DNA of 64,000 nt, from assembly GCA_000383715.1 (NCBI GenBank), contig KB912001.1, positions 62,001 to 126,000 of the forward strand. The letters are read 5' to 3'. The position numbers and the translations under genes are program-made. Shown piece by piece: positions 34,194 through 43,336 of the stretch. Under the pieces are notes generated by a model, which saw only the letters and a list, made by a program, of their open reading frames with translations, did not search any database and was not told where the DNA came from. How positions within the stretch are numbered: position 1 is the first letter of the stretch; each line of letters begins with the position of its first letter. This DNA comes from Verrucomicrobia bacterium SCGC AAA164-E04. Lineage in GTDB: Bacteria; Verrucomicrobiota; Verrucomicrobiia; Limisphaerales; AAA164-E04.

Positions 34194-35186
34194 CTATTCA
34201 AGTTCATCTTCCATTTTCACGTCAAGCAATTGCCGGTTGGCATCATCCATGGGATCATCTTGAGGGCGAACATAATCACGCCAAATCCATCGCAGCATTT
34301 CAGGCATCATGGCACCACCCTGTTTGTTTGAATGCGTACCAATCCCAAAGCTATAATTCAGGTCGTAACCCTTTTCAGTGAGAGCCTCAACCATTTTGCG
34401 ATTCTGTAAGTACCAATCCCATTCAGGATCGTATTTACCCCCACGACGTCGACCTCGGTTGTCATTCATTCCTTCCTGAAGGAAGACGCGAATGGGTTTC
34501 TTTTCTGAATTGCGAATCAATTCAGGATAAACATGTCCACCACGGATATTGGTAAAACTGCCAATCGTACTGATGACTTTGCGAAATGCATCCGTTCGAT
34601 GCCAGGCAACCGTGAAGGCACAGATAGCACCTGAGCTGGCTCCTCCAATGGCGCGATCATTCGGGTCATCTGAAATGTTGTAATCTTTCTTCAGCACCGG
34701 AATCAATTCATCCACGATCATTTGCGCATAATGATCATTGAGCTCATTATACTCGGTTGGGCGCGTATTGATCCGATCTCCCCAATCACTGGAGGATGAC
34801 TCCTTTTGATGTGGCAATCTTCCCGGATTGATGAACACGCAGATCGTGATCGGCATTTCCCGTCGGTAGATGAGATTATCCAGCACATTGGGGATGCGAT
34901 AAGCCCCGTCGAGATTGACAAAAGCATGCCCATCCTGAAAGATCATCAAGCGAGCGGGTGAAGCTGCATCGTATTGAGCTGGCACATAGATCCAGTAATG
35001 ACGAGTCGTGTTGGGAAAAACCTGACTGGCGTGCGTCAAAGGTCCGGTCACCACGCCTTTTGGAACTCCATCCTGAGGTAATGAATCCGGTCCAAGTTTG
35101 TAAACATCATCCAGCGGATCTGCGGACAGGAAAAACGCAGTGAAAAATATTAAACTGGCTGATACTTGAAATAATGTCGTCTTCAT
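34194..35186 (-). CDS. Secreted esterase D / enterochelin-esterase-like hydrolase
   Basis: This 330-residue alpha/beta hydrolase starts at ATG 35186, giving a leader ([20 protein letters not shown]). Upstream in-frame codons to 35249 are not leader-like. Family blocks are '[20 protein letters not shown]', '[11 protein letters not shown]', '[16 protein letters not shown]' and '[12 protein letters not shown]'. The nucleophile Ser lies in '[11 protein letters not shown]' and the His in 'GTHSNKQGG'. In PVC bacteria such proteins are linked to feruloyl or acetyl ester removal from plant or algal glycans. The exact substrate is open. It is followed upstream by the dioxygenase gene on the same strand, with 41 bp between. 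Confidence 0.85.
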   Translation of the reverse strand: MKTTLFQVSASLIFFTAFFLSADPLDDVYKLGPDSLPQDGVPKGVVTGPLTHASQVFPNTTRHYWIYVPAQYDAASPARLMIFQDGHAFVNLDGAYRIPNVLDNLIYRREMPITICVFINPGRLPHQKESSSSDWGDRINTRPTEYNELNDHYAQMIVDELIPVLKKDYNISDDPNDRAIGGASSGAICAFTVAWHRTDAFRKVISTIGSFTNIRGGHVYPELIRNSEKKPIRVFLQEGMNDNRGRRRGGKYDPEWDWYLQNRKMVEALTEKGYDLNYSFGIGTHSNKQGGAMMPEMLRWIWRDYVRPQDDPMDDANRQLLDVKMEDELE

Positions 35187-35227
35187 GACACTTTTGAATG
35201 CTTGATACGTCCAAATTGCGCTGGCGA

Positions 35228-35896
35228 TTAAACAGCCTCCGGCGTCCACCCAAGCACCACATCAAAGGTCGCTGCCAATTCGTTCAGCATGGAGCCTGGG
35301 ATGGGAGTAAAATCAACGGTCACATTTGCTTGTTGCCTTGGATTTTTGATACGATTCCACAATCCATCTTTTTTGTTACCGGGATGACCTTTGATGTAAC
35401 ACTGTGTCGTCAATAACTCCTTGCCTTGACGTTTCACCTTGAAATGTATGTGGGGCGTGCGCCCAGGGTAAGGCACGGGCTTGATGGTGCGGAATACATA
35501 CTCACCTTTGGAGCCGGTTAGGAACCTTCCGAAGCACTGAAAATGGGTATCGCGTCGACGAAGGGCATTGCCACTGCCCGAGTGATAATAAACCCCTTTG
35601 CCATCACACTGCCAAATCTCAACCAACGCGTTCCTTACTGGCTGGCCATGCGCATCGAGAATGCGACCGCTCAACCAGGTCACCTGCCCGACACCAGGAT
35701 TGATGGAATCATTGATGATGAGGAGATCGTTGTCAGTATCCAAGGGAAGCGTATCGGGATAGAAGGGACCTTCCGTTGATTTTGGCGTTTTGACCAAAGC
35801 CTCGGCCATCAGGCCGTTGACCTGCCAGAGTGAAGCTCCAAGGACGCATTGACGCATGAATTGCCGTCGTGAAAAAATATTGGGTTCGGGTTTCAT
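35228..35896 (-). CDS. Exported intradiol ring-cleavage dioxygenase-like protein
   Basis: This 222-residue protein has a twin-arginine leader (S-R-R-Q-F-M-R-Q, about 9-16). The protocatechuate 3,4-dioxygenase fold follows: '[17 protein letters not shown]', '[20 protein letters not shown]', '[13 protein letters not shown]', '[20 protein letters not shown]' and '[17 protein letters not shown]'. The non-haem Fe(III) ligands Tyr, Tyr, His, His are present in GVYYH, PYPG and HIH. Tat export of such enzymes is common in PVC genomes and implies activity on phenolics outside the cytoplasm. It probably acts after the neighbouring esterase releases aromatic acids; that coupling is inference. Confidence 0.85.
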   Translation of the reverse strand: MKPEPNIFSRRQFMRQCVLGASLWQVNGLMAEALVKTPKSTEGPFYPDTLPLDTDNDLLIINDSINPGVGQVTWLSGRILDAHGQPVRNALVEIWQCDGKGVYYHSGSGNALRRRDTHFQCFGRFLTGSKGEYVFRTIKPVPYPGRTPHIHFKVKRQGKELLTTQCYIKGHPGNKKDGLWNRIKNPRQQANVTVDFTPIPGSMLNELAATFDVVLGWTPEAV

Positions 35897-35963
35897 AGTA
35901 GGTTTTAAGAATTTTGCTCAGGTATTTGACCGACAGTGAATCGTTTGTGTTCAGATGGAAAAT

Positions 35964-37397
35964 TTAAAATTTTGAATGGCTGTTACCATCATAGATGATG
36001 CGCACCAATTTTGCCTCGGAATTTGACTGAAACCGTCTCTCGCCATGCTCGAGCACATATAAATTCCCGTCTGGAGCAAATTTCATATCGATAGGCCCCG
36101 AGGGATGATAACCGGGCAGGAATCGTTCAAGGGATTGAGCATTGCCCTTTTGGTCCATGGCTATCAGAAAAATGGCTTTCCTTGAAAATTCTGCAGCCAA
36201 CCATTTGCCTTCAAAATAATCAGGCCAGGGACGTTTGACATTTGGATAGTCTGCACGACGGTAAACGGGTCCGCCCGTGGCGAAGCGCTCTCCGATTCCC
36301 ATGGAAGGAAATTGTTCGTTTTGATCGTGAGAATAATTGATAAATGAAGGAGAAACGGGAGGCAATTCAGTCATCCCCGTATTATTGGGTGAAAGATTCG
36401 TTGGAGATTTCGGGTTTTTTGTTTCACTGGTAGTATTCGTTTCATAATCCATGACAGGAAATGCAGCACCTCCAGTAAAATAGGGCCAGCCGAAAAATCC
36501 GGGACCACGAGCTTGATTGAATTCATCGAATCCATTTGGGCCGAGTTTGGAATCCTCGCTTCCGTCAGGCCCCGTCTCTCCCCAATATAGATAACCTGTC
36601 GCACTATCGATGGAAACTCTCCACGCATTAAGATGTCCCATGGTGTAAATTTCCGGCCGTGTCAAAGGAGTGGTGAGGGGAAAAAGATTTCCTTGGGGAA
36701 TGGTGTAGCTACCATTGGGTTCTGGATAAATTCTCAAAATTTTCCCTTCAAGGCTATCGGTATTGGAAGCACCACGCTGGCCATCCCAACTACTACGACC
36801 CGGTCGTTCATCAGTGTGGGATGTTTCATTGATCCCGGTATTGTTACCTGTCGCGATATAAAGGTTATCATCCTTATCCCACGTCATCCCTCCCCCCGTG
36901 TGACAACAGGTTTCACGTTGTGCAGGAAATTCCAACAGAATCTTTTCTGAATCCGCCATGAGGGTATCATCAAGGATATCCCAGCGACTGATAATCGCCT
37001 TGGCTTGATTCGGATGAAAATAATAAAGATACATCCAGCCATTTTTTCGAAAATCAGGGTCGAGAGTCATCCCTACTAAACCCTGCTCTTCGTTACCTCT
37101 CGTATTGACTTCCAGGAACCCGATTGTCCTTACGCTCGCATCAGTGGGCTGATACAACTTGATGCTACCTTTCCGTTCTATCAGGAAAACGCGCCCATCA
37201 TCGAACACCTCAAAAACAAGGGGCTCATCCAGGTTATCTTGAATAACCACGGTTGATTCAAATCTGAGATGATCGCTGTGAAGGTAGGTTTCTTTTGCTA
37301 TGTCGGCGGGATCGTTTGCCTGTAAGCTCATGGACAAAGAGATCAGCAAGCAACTGCCAATCACCTTGCGAATCTTTTGATTCAATGAATTCACCAT
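35964..37397 (-). CDS. Secreted PQQ-dependent sugar dehydrogenase-like (GSDH) protein
   Basis: Six-bladed propeller protein of about 477 residues. ATG 37397 is chosen because it directly precedes the leader (MVNSLNQKIRKVIGSCLLIS); the frame extends to 37454. Family motifs are 'FEVFDDGRVFLIERKGSIKL', 'EEQGLVGMTLDPDFRKNGWM', 'CCHTGGGMTWDKDDNLYIAT', 'GKILRIYPEPNGSYTIP' and 'HPSGPIDMKFAPDGNLYVLE'. Members oxidise aldose sugars or sorbosone with PQQ, and an adjacent Cys pair (T-C-C-H) lies near the centre. It would pass electrons to a cytochrome such as the PSCyt proteins; no fused haem domain is present. It is in tandem with the dioxygenase and esterase genes. Confidence 0.85.
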   Translation of the reverse strand: MVNSLNQKIRKVIGSCLLISLSMSLQANDPADIAKETYLHSDHLRFESTVVIQDNLDEPLVFEVFDDGRVFLIERKGSIKLYQPTDASVRTIGFLEVNTRGNEEQGLVGMTLDPDFRKNGWMYLYYFHPNQAKAIISRWDILDDTLMADSEKILLEFPAQRETCCHTGGGMTWDKDDNLYIATGNNTGINETSHTDERPGRSSWDGQRGASNTDSLEGKILRIYPEPNGSYTIPQGNLFPLTTPLTRPEIYTMGHLNAWRVSIDSATGYLYWGETGPDGSEDSKLGPNGFDEFNQARGPGFFGWPYFTGGAAFPVMDYETNTTSETKNPKSPTNLSPNNTGMTELPPVSPSFINYSHDQNEQFPSMGIGERFATGGPVYRRADYPNVKRPWPDYFEGKWLAAEFSRKAIFLIAMDQKGNAQSLERFLPGYHPSGPIDMKFAPDGNLYVLEHGERRFQSNSEAKLVRIIYDGNSHSKF

Positions 37398-37589
37398 GTT
37401 TGTTTTCTGCTTTTGCTCAAAATGACTTTTAGAGTTGTCACCAAAGACTCTCAAAGGAGGCTACATTATCTGCATAAAATACATCCTGTTCACAAATCCA
37501 CCAATAAATCGAGAGCAGAATTAAGTGGATGCAAAGAGCTTACATAGTTAGGCAGCGGAGTACAACAAATTCCGTCTGATCAACCCGTT

Positions 37590-38987
37590 TTAACTGCTAA
37601 GTGTGTCACCCATTCTTCTTTGAGGATTATCAGCCCAGAAGCTGAGAATGGCGAGTGCGAGTGGGATGATCATGCTCAGTAGTAAAATGGGGCGGTAGGA
37701 CCCTCCCATTTGTTCACTCCAACCATAAATCAAAGGCCCCATACCGCTTGCAATGACCATGGTGGACATGTTGATTCCACTGATCGAACCTAACCATAAG
37801 CGACCAAAAAACCTTGGCCATATGATACCCGAAAGACTGACAAAGCCACCACCTGCAATTCCATTGCCAACCACATAGGCAATAACACCCCAGTTGTGGG
37901 TCAATTGATAAAGCCCGAAAACTCCTGCAAGCCCTCCAAGGTTCATCAGCATGAGCAAATACTTCAATCGCATTTTGGTATTGATCCAGCCGAAGCTGAC
38001 ATTCGTGACGACACTGACCACGGCCATGGGGACGAACAAAGTCAAAATCCGTTCTTTATTGAAGGCAAATTCAGAGCCTATGGAAAGAATATGAAAAGTA
38101 AAAGCCGTTGCAAACATGGCGTAGAAAGCAAAGGATAGATTAAATAACCAAAAGGAGAAGGTCTGGAGGGTTTCCTTCAGTGTAAAATCATGATGAATGA
38201 CCATGTCCATGTTAGTGGAGGTTTCTGCTTTTTGTGTGACGCCGTCCATCATCAGCCCGCAATCCTCGGGTCTATCTCGGAAGATCAGCCAACCCAGAGG
38301 CCCCATGATAGCCAGTGTTGCAAAACCGATCAATCTCCAGGCGCCTTCATATCCATATTGTTCGACCCAGTGATTCAGCCAGCGCGGAGCAAGGGAAAAC
38401 CCGAATGATACGAAGACGCCACTAAAGGCAAGTGCCATTCCCCTTTTGACATCAAACCATTTACCCATCACATTCCGGCAAGTCATCGACAATACCCCTT
38501 GAGCTGAGATGCGTATCATGAAAAAACCGAAACCAATGCATGCAAAGGAACATGCCGTCTGCCAGCGCTCAGAAAACATCTGTGACAGCAAGCGACTCAA
38601 ATCAGCCACTACACTCAAGTAAAACAAAACCGCACCCGTAGCTGCCGTAGCGACAACCGTCATCTGCCGGTCTCCCCATCGATCAAGCAAGCGCCCCATC
38701 CAAGGCAGCATCAGACCGCTGGCTACGGTGCCAATACAATAGGCGAGACTCAAGGCTACACGAGACAAACCAAGCTCCTTCATCAGAATATCAGTGAAGA
38801 CACTGAAACCCATCGTTTGGCCCGGGATCGTGAATAGAGTGCCTACAGTGGCACCAAACACGATGACCCAACCGTAAAAGATTGGAAAGCGTCGTGGTTC
38901 CCAAGGGAAGTTGGGAGCCATCCAACCTTTGTCATTGGATACCTGCTGATCTTGTTCGTTCGTTTTCAGAGGAGGAAAACTCTGCAC
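37590..38987 (-). CDS. MFS transporter, 12 membrane segments (OFA-like)
   Basis: This 465-residue permease has twelve hydrophobic segments in two sets of six and a cytoplasmic N-terminus ending 'RRFPIFYGWVIVFGATVGTL'. 'GRLLDRWGDRQM' in loop 2-3 is the MFS signature A. The opening 'FYGWVIV' and 'SRVALSLAYCIGTVASGLML' resemble the oxalate/formate antiporter and monocarboxylate branch. The substrate is probably a carboxylate and could be a product of the neighbouring dioxygenase or sugar dehydrogenase. It is the last gene of the minus-strand run 39-34 kb but has 192 bp before the next gene, so it may be transcribed separately. Confidence 0.88.
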   Translation of the reverse strand: MQSFPPLKTNEQDQQVSNDKGWMAPNFPWEPRRFPIFYGWVIVFGATVGTLFTIPGQTMGFSVFTDILMKELGLSRVALSLAYCIGTVASGLMLPWMGRLLDRWGDRQMTVVATAATGAVLFYLSVVADLSRLLSQMFSERWQTACSFACIGFGFFMIRISAQGVLSMTCRNVMGKWFDVKRGMALAFSGVFVSFGFSLAPRWLNHWVEQYGYEGAWRLIGFATLAIMGPLGWLIFRDRPEDCGLMMDGVTQKAETSTNMDMVIHHDFTLKETLQTFSFWLFNLSFAFYAMFATAFTFHILSIGSEFAFNKERILTLFVPMAVVSVVTNVSFGWINTKMRLKYLLMLMNLGGLAGVFGLYQLTHNWGVIAYVVGNGIAGGGFVSLSGIIWPRFFGRLWLGSISGINMSTMVIASGMGPLIYGWSEQMGGSYRPILLLSMIIPLALAILSFWADNPQRRMGDTLSS

Positions 38988-39295
38988 CCTGCGGGATTTG
39001 ACAAGCTTAAACTTCAGGATTTATGATAGTGCGGTAATTTTATTTTGCGAGTGTGATTAATGAAAATTGATCACGGAGACCACTGAGATCACACAATTTT
39101 GAATTAGAAATCATGAAATATCCGTCTGATTGAAGAAGTGTTTCAATCCGAAAGAAAGGTTCCTAATTGGTGGGACCACGCGCCCGTTCGAGAACATATC
39201 CATGACAAGCACAGTTGGATGCTTTACGGCCGCGCAGCAATGCGGCCAGACCTACCAAATGGAAGTCCCTTGAGAATGTCTTCCCCTAGTTTGAA
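38988..39295. other. Intergenic region with GC-rich hairpin
   Basis: These 308 bp lie between the MFS gene start and the end of the copper efflux operon. A perfect 6-bp GC stem GGCCGC / GCGGCC (39228-39247, loop 8) lies 48 bp beyond the cusA stop and may end the operon transcript, although no T-run follows. The rest is AT-rich and holds the MFS promoter. Confidence 0.45.
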
Positions 39296-42200
39296 TCAAT
39301 CCCTCTGATCTCTCTTACTATCTTGATTCAATCCCTGATTCTTCCATTCTAACAAACCACAATAAAAAAGTGGCAGGATGAACAAGGTGGCGGCAGACAA
39401 GAAGGCTCCGGTATCCGCATGCATCTTTGTTCGGTGTGTAAATTCCTTCATTGAGCAGTAAAGAACAGGTACCACAAAAATACTGATAACTACCACTAGC
39501 ATGCCACCAAAGGAAGGTATCGCCATGGGCACCATGATATCTGATCCGCGCCCGGTTGAGGTCAGGATAGGAATCAGAGCCAGGACGGTGGTGGCGGTTG
39601 TCATCATACAAGGACGTGCTCGTCTGACACCTGCCTCGATAGTGGCAAGGCGTATATCTGAAATAGACATATCCTTTAACCCTCGAAACTTTTGATCCAG
39701 GTAAGTGGCCATGATAACGCCGTTATCGGATGCGATCCCGAACAAGGCAAGAAAACCTACCCATACGGCAACACTTAAATTGAAGGGGCGAACTTGAAAG
39801 AGCTCTCGAAAATTAAAACCAAACAACGAAAAATTAAGAAACCAATCCTGACCATAAAACCACAGCATCAAGAACCCGCCGGCCCACGCCACAATGATTC
39901 CAGAGAAAACGAGCATTGCATTCGCAGTAGAACGAAATTGAAGGTAAAGAATCAGAAAGATGGCCAACAAGGCGAGGGGAAGAACAACCATCAAGCGCTT
40001 TTCGGATCGCACCTGATTTTCATAGCTTCCTGCAAAAGTAAAACTGACACCATCCGGAATTTCCAGAGTACCGTCAGTGATCTTGCTGTGGAGAAAGGCA
40101 TCGGCAGCCTCCACCACTTCCACTTCGGCGTACCCCGGTTTCATATCAAACAGGACATACCCAATTAAGAATGTATCCTCACTCTTGATACTTTGAGGAC
40201 CACGCAAATACTCGATATTTGCTAATTGCCCCAATGGTATTTGATTTCCATTCGGAGCGGGAACCAGGATGCGGCCAAGTGATTCAATCTGATCACGTAG
40301 CTCACGAAGATATCGCACGCGCACTGGATACCTCTCGCGACCTTCCACGGTTGTTGTGATGCGTTTCCCGCCGATACCCACTTCAATGACCTCTTGCACT
40401 CGAGCCAATTGAATGCCGTATCTTGCAATAGCCTCACGATCGATCACAATTTCCAAATAGGGTTTCCCAACAATGCGATCAGAAAAAACAGTGGAAGGTT
40501 CGATCGATGGAACCTCTTTAAGCAGCTGCTCTAATCTCAACCCAACCCTTTCGATCGTTTCCAAATCGGGTCCCTTGATTTTGATCCCCATCGGAGCGCG
40601 CATGCCACTCTGAAGCATCACGATTCTCGCAGCAATGGGTTGCAGTTTAGGTGCAGAAGTAGACCCGGGAATCTTGGCTGCTTGAACGATGGCGTTCCAG
40701 ATATCTTCCGAGTTCTCAATACCTTTCCAAAAATCACGACCGTCATTCATTTCAGGATTTAATGCTTTCCTCCATAAACGAAAAGGCCTGCCGTGTTTAT
40801 CGCCAATCAATTCTCCTGTCCCATCTCTTTCAAATTTCCCCGATACGTAATAAGGCTGACCATCAGGCGCATTGACAGCATGACCCTGACGGTCGCGAAA
40901 GTAATCGTTTTGTTGTGAATCGTATCTGAATGATAGTGGATGTCCCTGTTCATCCGTAATGTATTCAGGCAGGAAATTAACAATGGTTTCCACCATGGAA
41001 ATAGGTGCGAGATCTAGCGGAGTTTCCGCTCGCCCCAGTTTACCCACCACACTTTCTATTTCGGGGATTTGACGAATCGCCATGTCTTGCTTACGCATGG
41101 CGTCCATGGATTCACCAATCGACGCATGAGGCATGGTCGATGGCATGTAAAGGTAAGAGCCCTCGTCCAGCGAAGGCATGAACTCCTTACCTAATCCAGG
41201 GAACAAGTGCTGCGCGTGAATCAAGGGGGTGATGCTGCGCACCCCACTGGGCAACCAACCAAATAACCCGTTGAATCCTAACCAGGACATCCCTCCCAGC
41301 ATGACAAGAACCAAGGGCAACAACATAAAGATCAGGCGATGTCCCAAACACCATTCCAACATTGAACCGTAATATTTGAGAAACAAATGAACGACGGATA
41401 ACAATCCCCCAATCATCGTACCCACGAAGATGCAATTAAGCAAAATCCCCTGCTCCAGGCCTAATGGTAACCAATGCTTTGCGAGAAAATAGCCAAGCAC
41501 CACGACTGCCAAATAATTGAATACACGAGGCATATGCATTGTGAATGATGCAGGCAAACGATGCTCCATCATGCGATAACCACTGGTGATTAATAAAACG
41601 ATGCCAAGCAGTCCCCAAAGCATGTGAGGAGAGGTTCCCTTTAAGTATCCGATTACCCATGTTACACTTAAAAATGCACCAGTGATGAAGACTAATCCGA
41701 ACACAATTTTCTTTAAGGTTTTACCTTTGATTTTACCAGCAAATAAAGTGTGAGCAAACGGTGGGATCACGCAGATGGCAACCAACACAGAAGCCATCAA
41801 CGCAAAAGTTTTGGTCCAGGCAAGTGGCGTGAATAACTTTCCTTCAGCAGCCTCCATGGTAAACACCGGTAGAAAGCTGATCACGGTCGTCGCTACGGCA
41901 GTCAGCACGGCGCTTCCAACTTCTTTGGAAGCTCGCAAAACGACCTGTAATGTATCCTCACAGGGCTGGGCGTCGTCCAGATGTTTGAGAATGTTTTCAG
42001 AAATCACAATCCCCATATCGACCATGGTTCCAATGGCAATCGCGATGCCTGATAATGCCACAATATTGGCGTCCACACCCACTACTTTCATGGCACTGAA
42101 ACAAATGAGCACCGATAGTGGAAGCAAACCAGCAATGAGCATGGAACTACGGAAATGCATGACCATGACAAGCACCACGATGATGGTGACCAGGATCTCT

Positions 42201-43336
42201 TCGGAGAGGGCATCGTTGAGTGTTTCCAACGTTTCATTGATTAAACCCGTACGATCGTAAAAGGGCACAATGGCCAACCGACTCACAGTCCCATCAGCCA
42301 ACGTTTTTTGGGGTAGCCCCGGTGTTAGTTCCGAAATTTTGGATTTTATATTCTGAATAACTTGAAGCGGATTCTCCCCGTATCGAACGACAACTACCCC
42401 GCCGACAGCTTCGGCACCTTCCTTATCAAGCGCTCCCCGACGGAGGGCGGGACCATGGACCACGTTTGCCACATTTTTCACATAAACGGGCACATTGTCA
42501 TTTACCTTGATCACGCTGTTCTCAATATCTTTCAACGATTTAATGAATCCAACACCGCGAATGACATATTCCACCTGATTGACTTCAATCGTTCTGGCCC
42601 CCACATCTACATTGGCCATCTTGACTGCCATGAAAACCTCTTCCAAACTAACGTCGAATGCGCGCATGGCATCTGGATCCACATCAATTTGATACTCTCT
42701 TACATACCCTCCGACAGAAGCTACCTCACTGACACCTTCAGCCGAAAGCAACGCATAACGAATCTGCCAATCCTGAACCGAGCGCAATTCATCTAAATCC
42801 CAACCTCCAGTTGGATTCCCTGACTCATCCAGCCCTTCCAAAGTGTACCAAAAAACCTGTCCTAATGCCGTTGCATCTGGCCCCAAAGTTGGTTGAACAC
42901 CGGACGGTAGCCCCCCAGAAGGAAGGCTGTTTAATTTCTCCAGCACCCTTGATCGAGACCAATAGAAATCGATATTATCCTTGAAAATGATGTAAATTGT
43001 GGAGAAGCCAAACATGGAGTAGCTTCGAACCGTTTTCACCCCAGGCACGCCCAGAAGTGAAACCGTCAAAGGATAGGTAATCTGTTCTTCAACATCCTGA
43101 GGAGATCGCCCCATCCATTCAGTAAATACAATTTGTTGATTTTCTCCAATGTCCGGAATCGCATCCACCGGTAAAGGATCTCTTGGCAGATCACCTAATT
43201 CCCAATCGAAAGGTGCAACCAACAATCCCCATGTGATACAAAAGAAAACACCAAGAATGACCACCAATTTATTGCGTAAACAAAATTCGATGAGCATTCC
43301 CAAAGGCCCTAGGTTTTCTTGAGGCGCTTTACTCAT
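39296..43336 (-). CDS. cusA: CusA-type heavy-metal RND efflux pump (Cu+/Ag+)
   Basis: This inner-membrane RND pump drives metal out through CusB and CusC by proton flow. ATG 43336 (M-S-K-A-P) is preferred because it overlaps the cusB stop by eight bases. Motifs are 'TEWMGRSPQDVEEQITYPLT', 'ALSGIAIAIGTMVDMGIVIS', 'GKEFMPSLDEGSYLYMPSTM' and 'GKLGRAETPLDLAPISMVET'. The TM4 pattern G-I-A-I-A-I-G-x-M-V-D and the Met-rich porter fit the monovalent-cation (Cu/Ag) group rather than Zn/Co/Ni. At about 1346 residues it is some 300 longer than E. coli CusA. Extra segments lie after TM6 (several added membrane helices near 550-700) and in the porter domain ('PEYITDEQGHPLSFRYDSQQ'). Confidence 0.92.
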   Translation of the reverse strand: MSKAPQENLGPLGMLIEFCLRNKLVVILGVFFCITWGLLVAPFDWELGDLPRDPLPVDAIPDIGENQQIVFTEWMGRSPQDVEEQITYPLTVSLLGVPGVKTVRSYSMFGFSTIYIIFKDNIDFYWSRSRVLEKLNSLPSGGLPSGVQPTLGPDATALGQVFWYTLEGLDESGNPTGGWDLDELRSVQDWQIRYALLSAEGVSEVASVGGYVREYQIDVDPDAMRAFDVSLEEVFMAVKMANVDVGARTIEVNQVEYVIRGVGFIKSLKDIENSVIKVNDNVPVYVKNVANVVHGPALRRGALDKEGAEAVGGVVVVRYGENPLQVIQNIKSKISELTPGLPQKTLADGTVSRLAIVPFYDRTGLINETLETLNDALSEEILVTIIVVLVMVMHFRSSMLIAGLLPLSVLICFSAMKVVGVDANIVALSGIAIAIGTMVDMGIVISENILKHLDDAQPCEDTLQVVLRASKEVGSAVLTAVATTVISFLPVFTMEAAEGKLFTPLAWTKTFALMASVLVAICVIPPFAHTLFAGKIKGKTLKKIVFGLVFITGAFLSVTWVIGYLKGTSPHMLWGLLGIVLLITSGYRMMEHRLPASFTMHMPRVFNYLAVVVLGYFLAKHWLPLGLEQGILLNCIFVGTMIGGLLSVVHLFLKYYGSMLEWCLGHRLIFMLLPLVLVMLGGMSWLGFNGLFGWLPSGVRSITPLIHAQHLFPGLGKEFMPSLDEGSYLYMPSTMPHASIGESMDAMRKQDMAIRQIPEIESVVGKLGRAETPLDLAPISMVETIVNFLPEYITDEQGHPLSFRYDSQQNDYFRDRQGHAVNAPDGQPYYVSGKFERDGTGELIGDKHGRPFRLWRKALNPEMNDGRDFWKGIENSEDIWNAIVQAAKIPGSTSAPKLQPIAARIVMLQSGMRAPMGIKIKGPDLETIERVGLRLEQLLKEVPSIEPSTVFSDRIVGKPYLEIVIDREAIARYGIQLARVQEVIEVGIGGKRITTTVEGRERYPVRVRYLRELRDQIESLGRILVPAPNGNQIPLGQLANIEYLRGPQSIKSEDTFLIGYVLFDMKPGYAEVEVVEAADAFLHSKITDGTLEIPDGVSFTFAGSYENQVRSEKRLMVVLPLALLAIFLILYLQFRSTANAMLVFSGIIVAWAGGFLMLWFYGQDWFLNFSLFGFNFRELFQVRPFNLSVAVWVGFLALFGIASDNGVIMATYLDQKFRGLKDMSISDIRLATIEAGVRRARPCMMTTATTVLALIPILTSTGRGSDIMVPMAIPSFGGMLVVVISIFVVPVLYCSMKEFTHRTKMHADTGAFLSAATLFILPLFYCGLLEWKNQGLNQDSKRDQRD

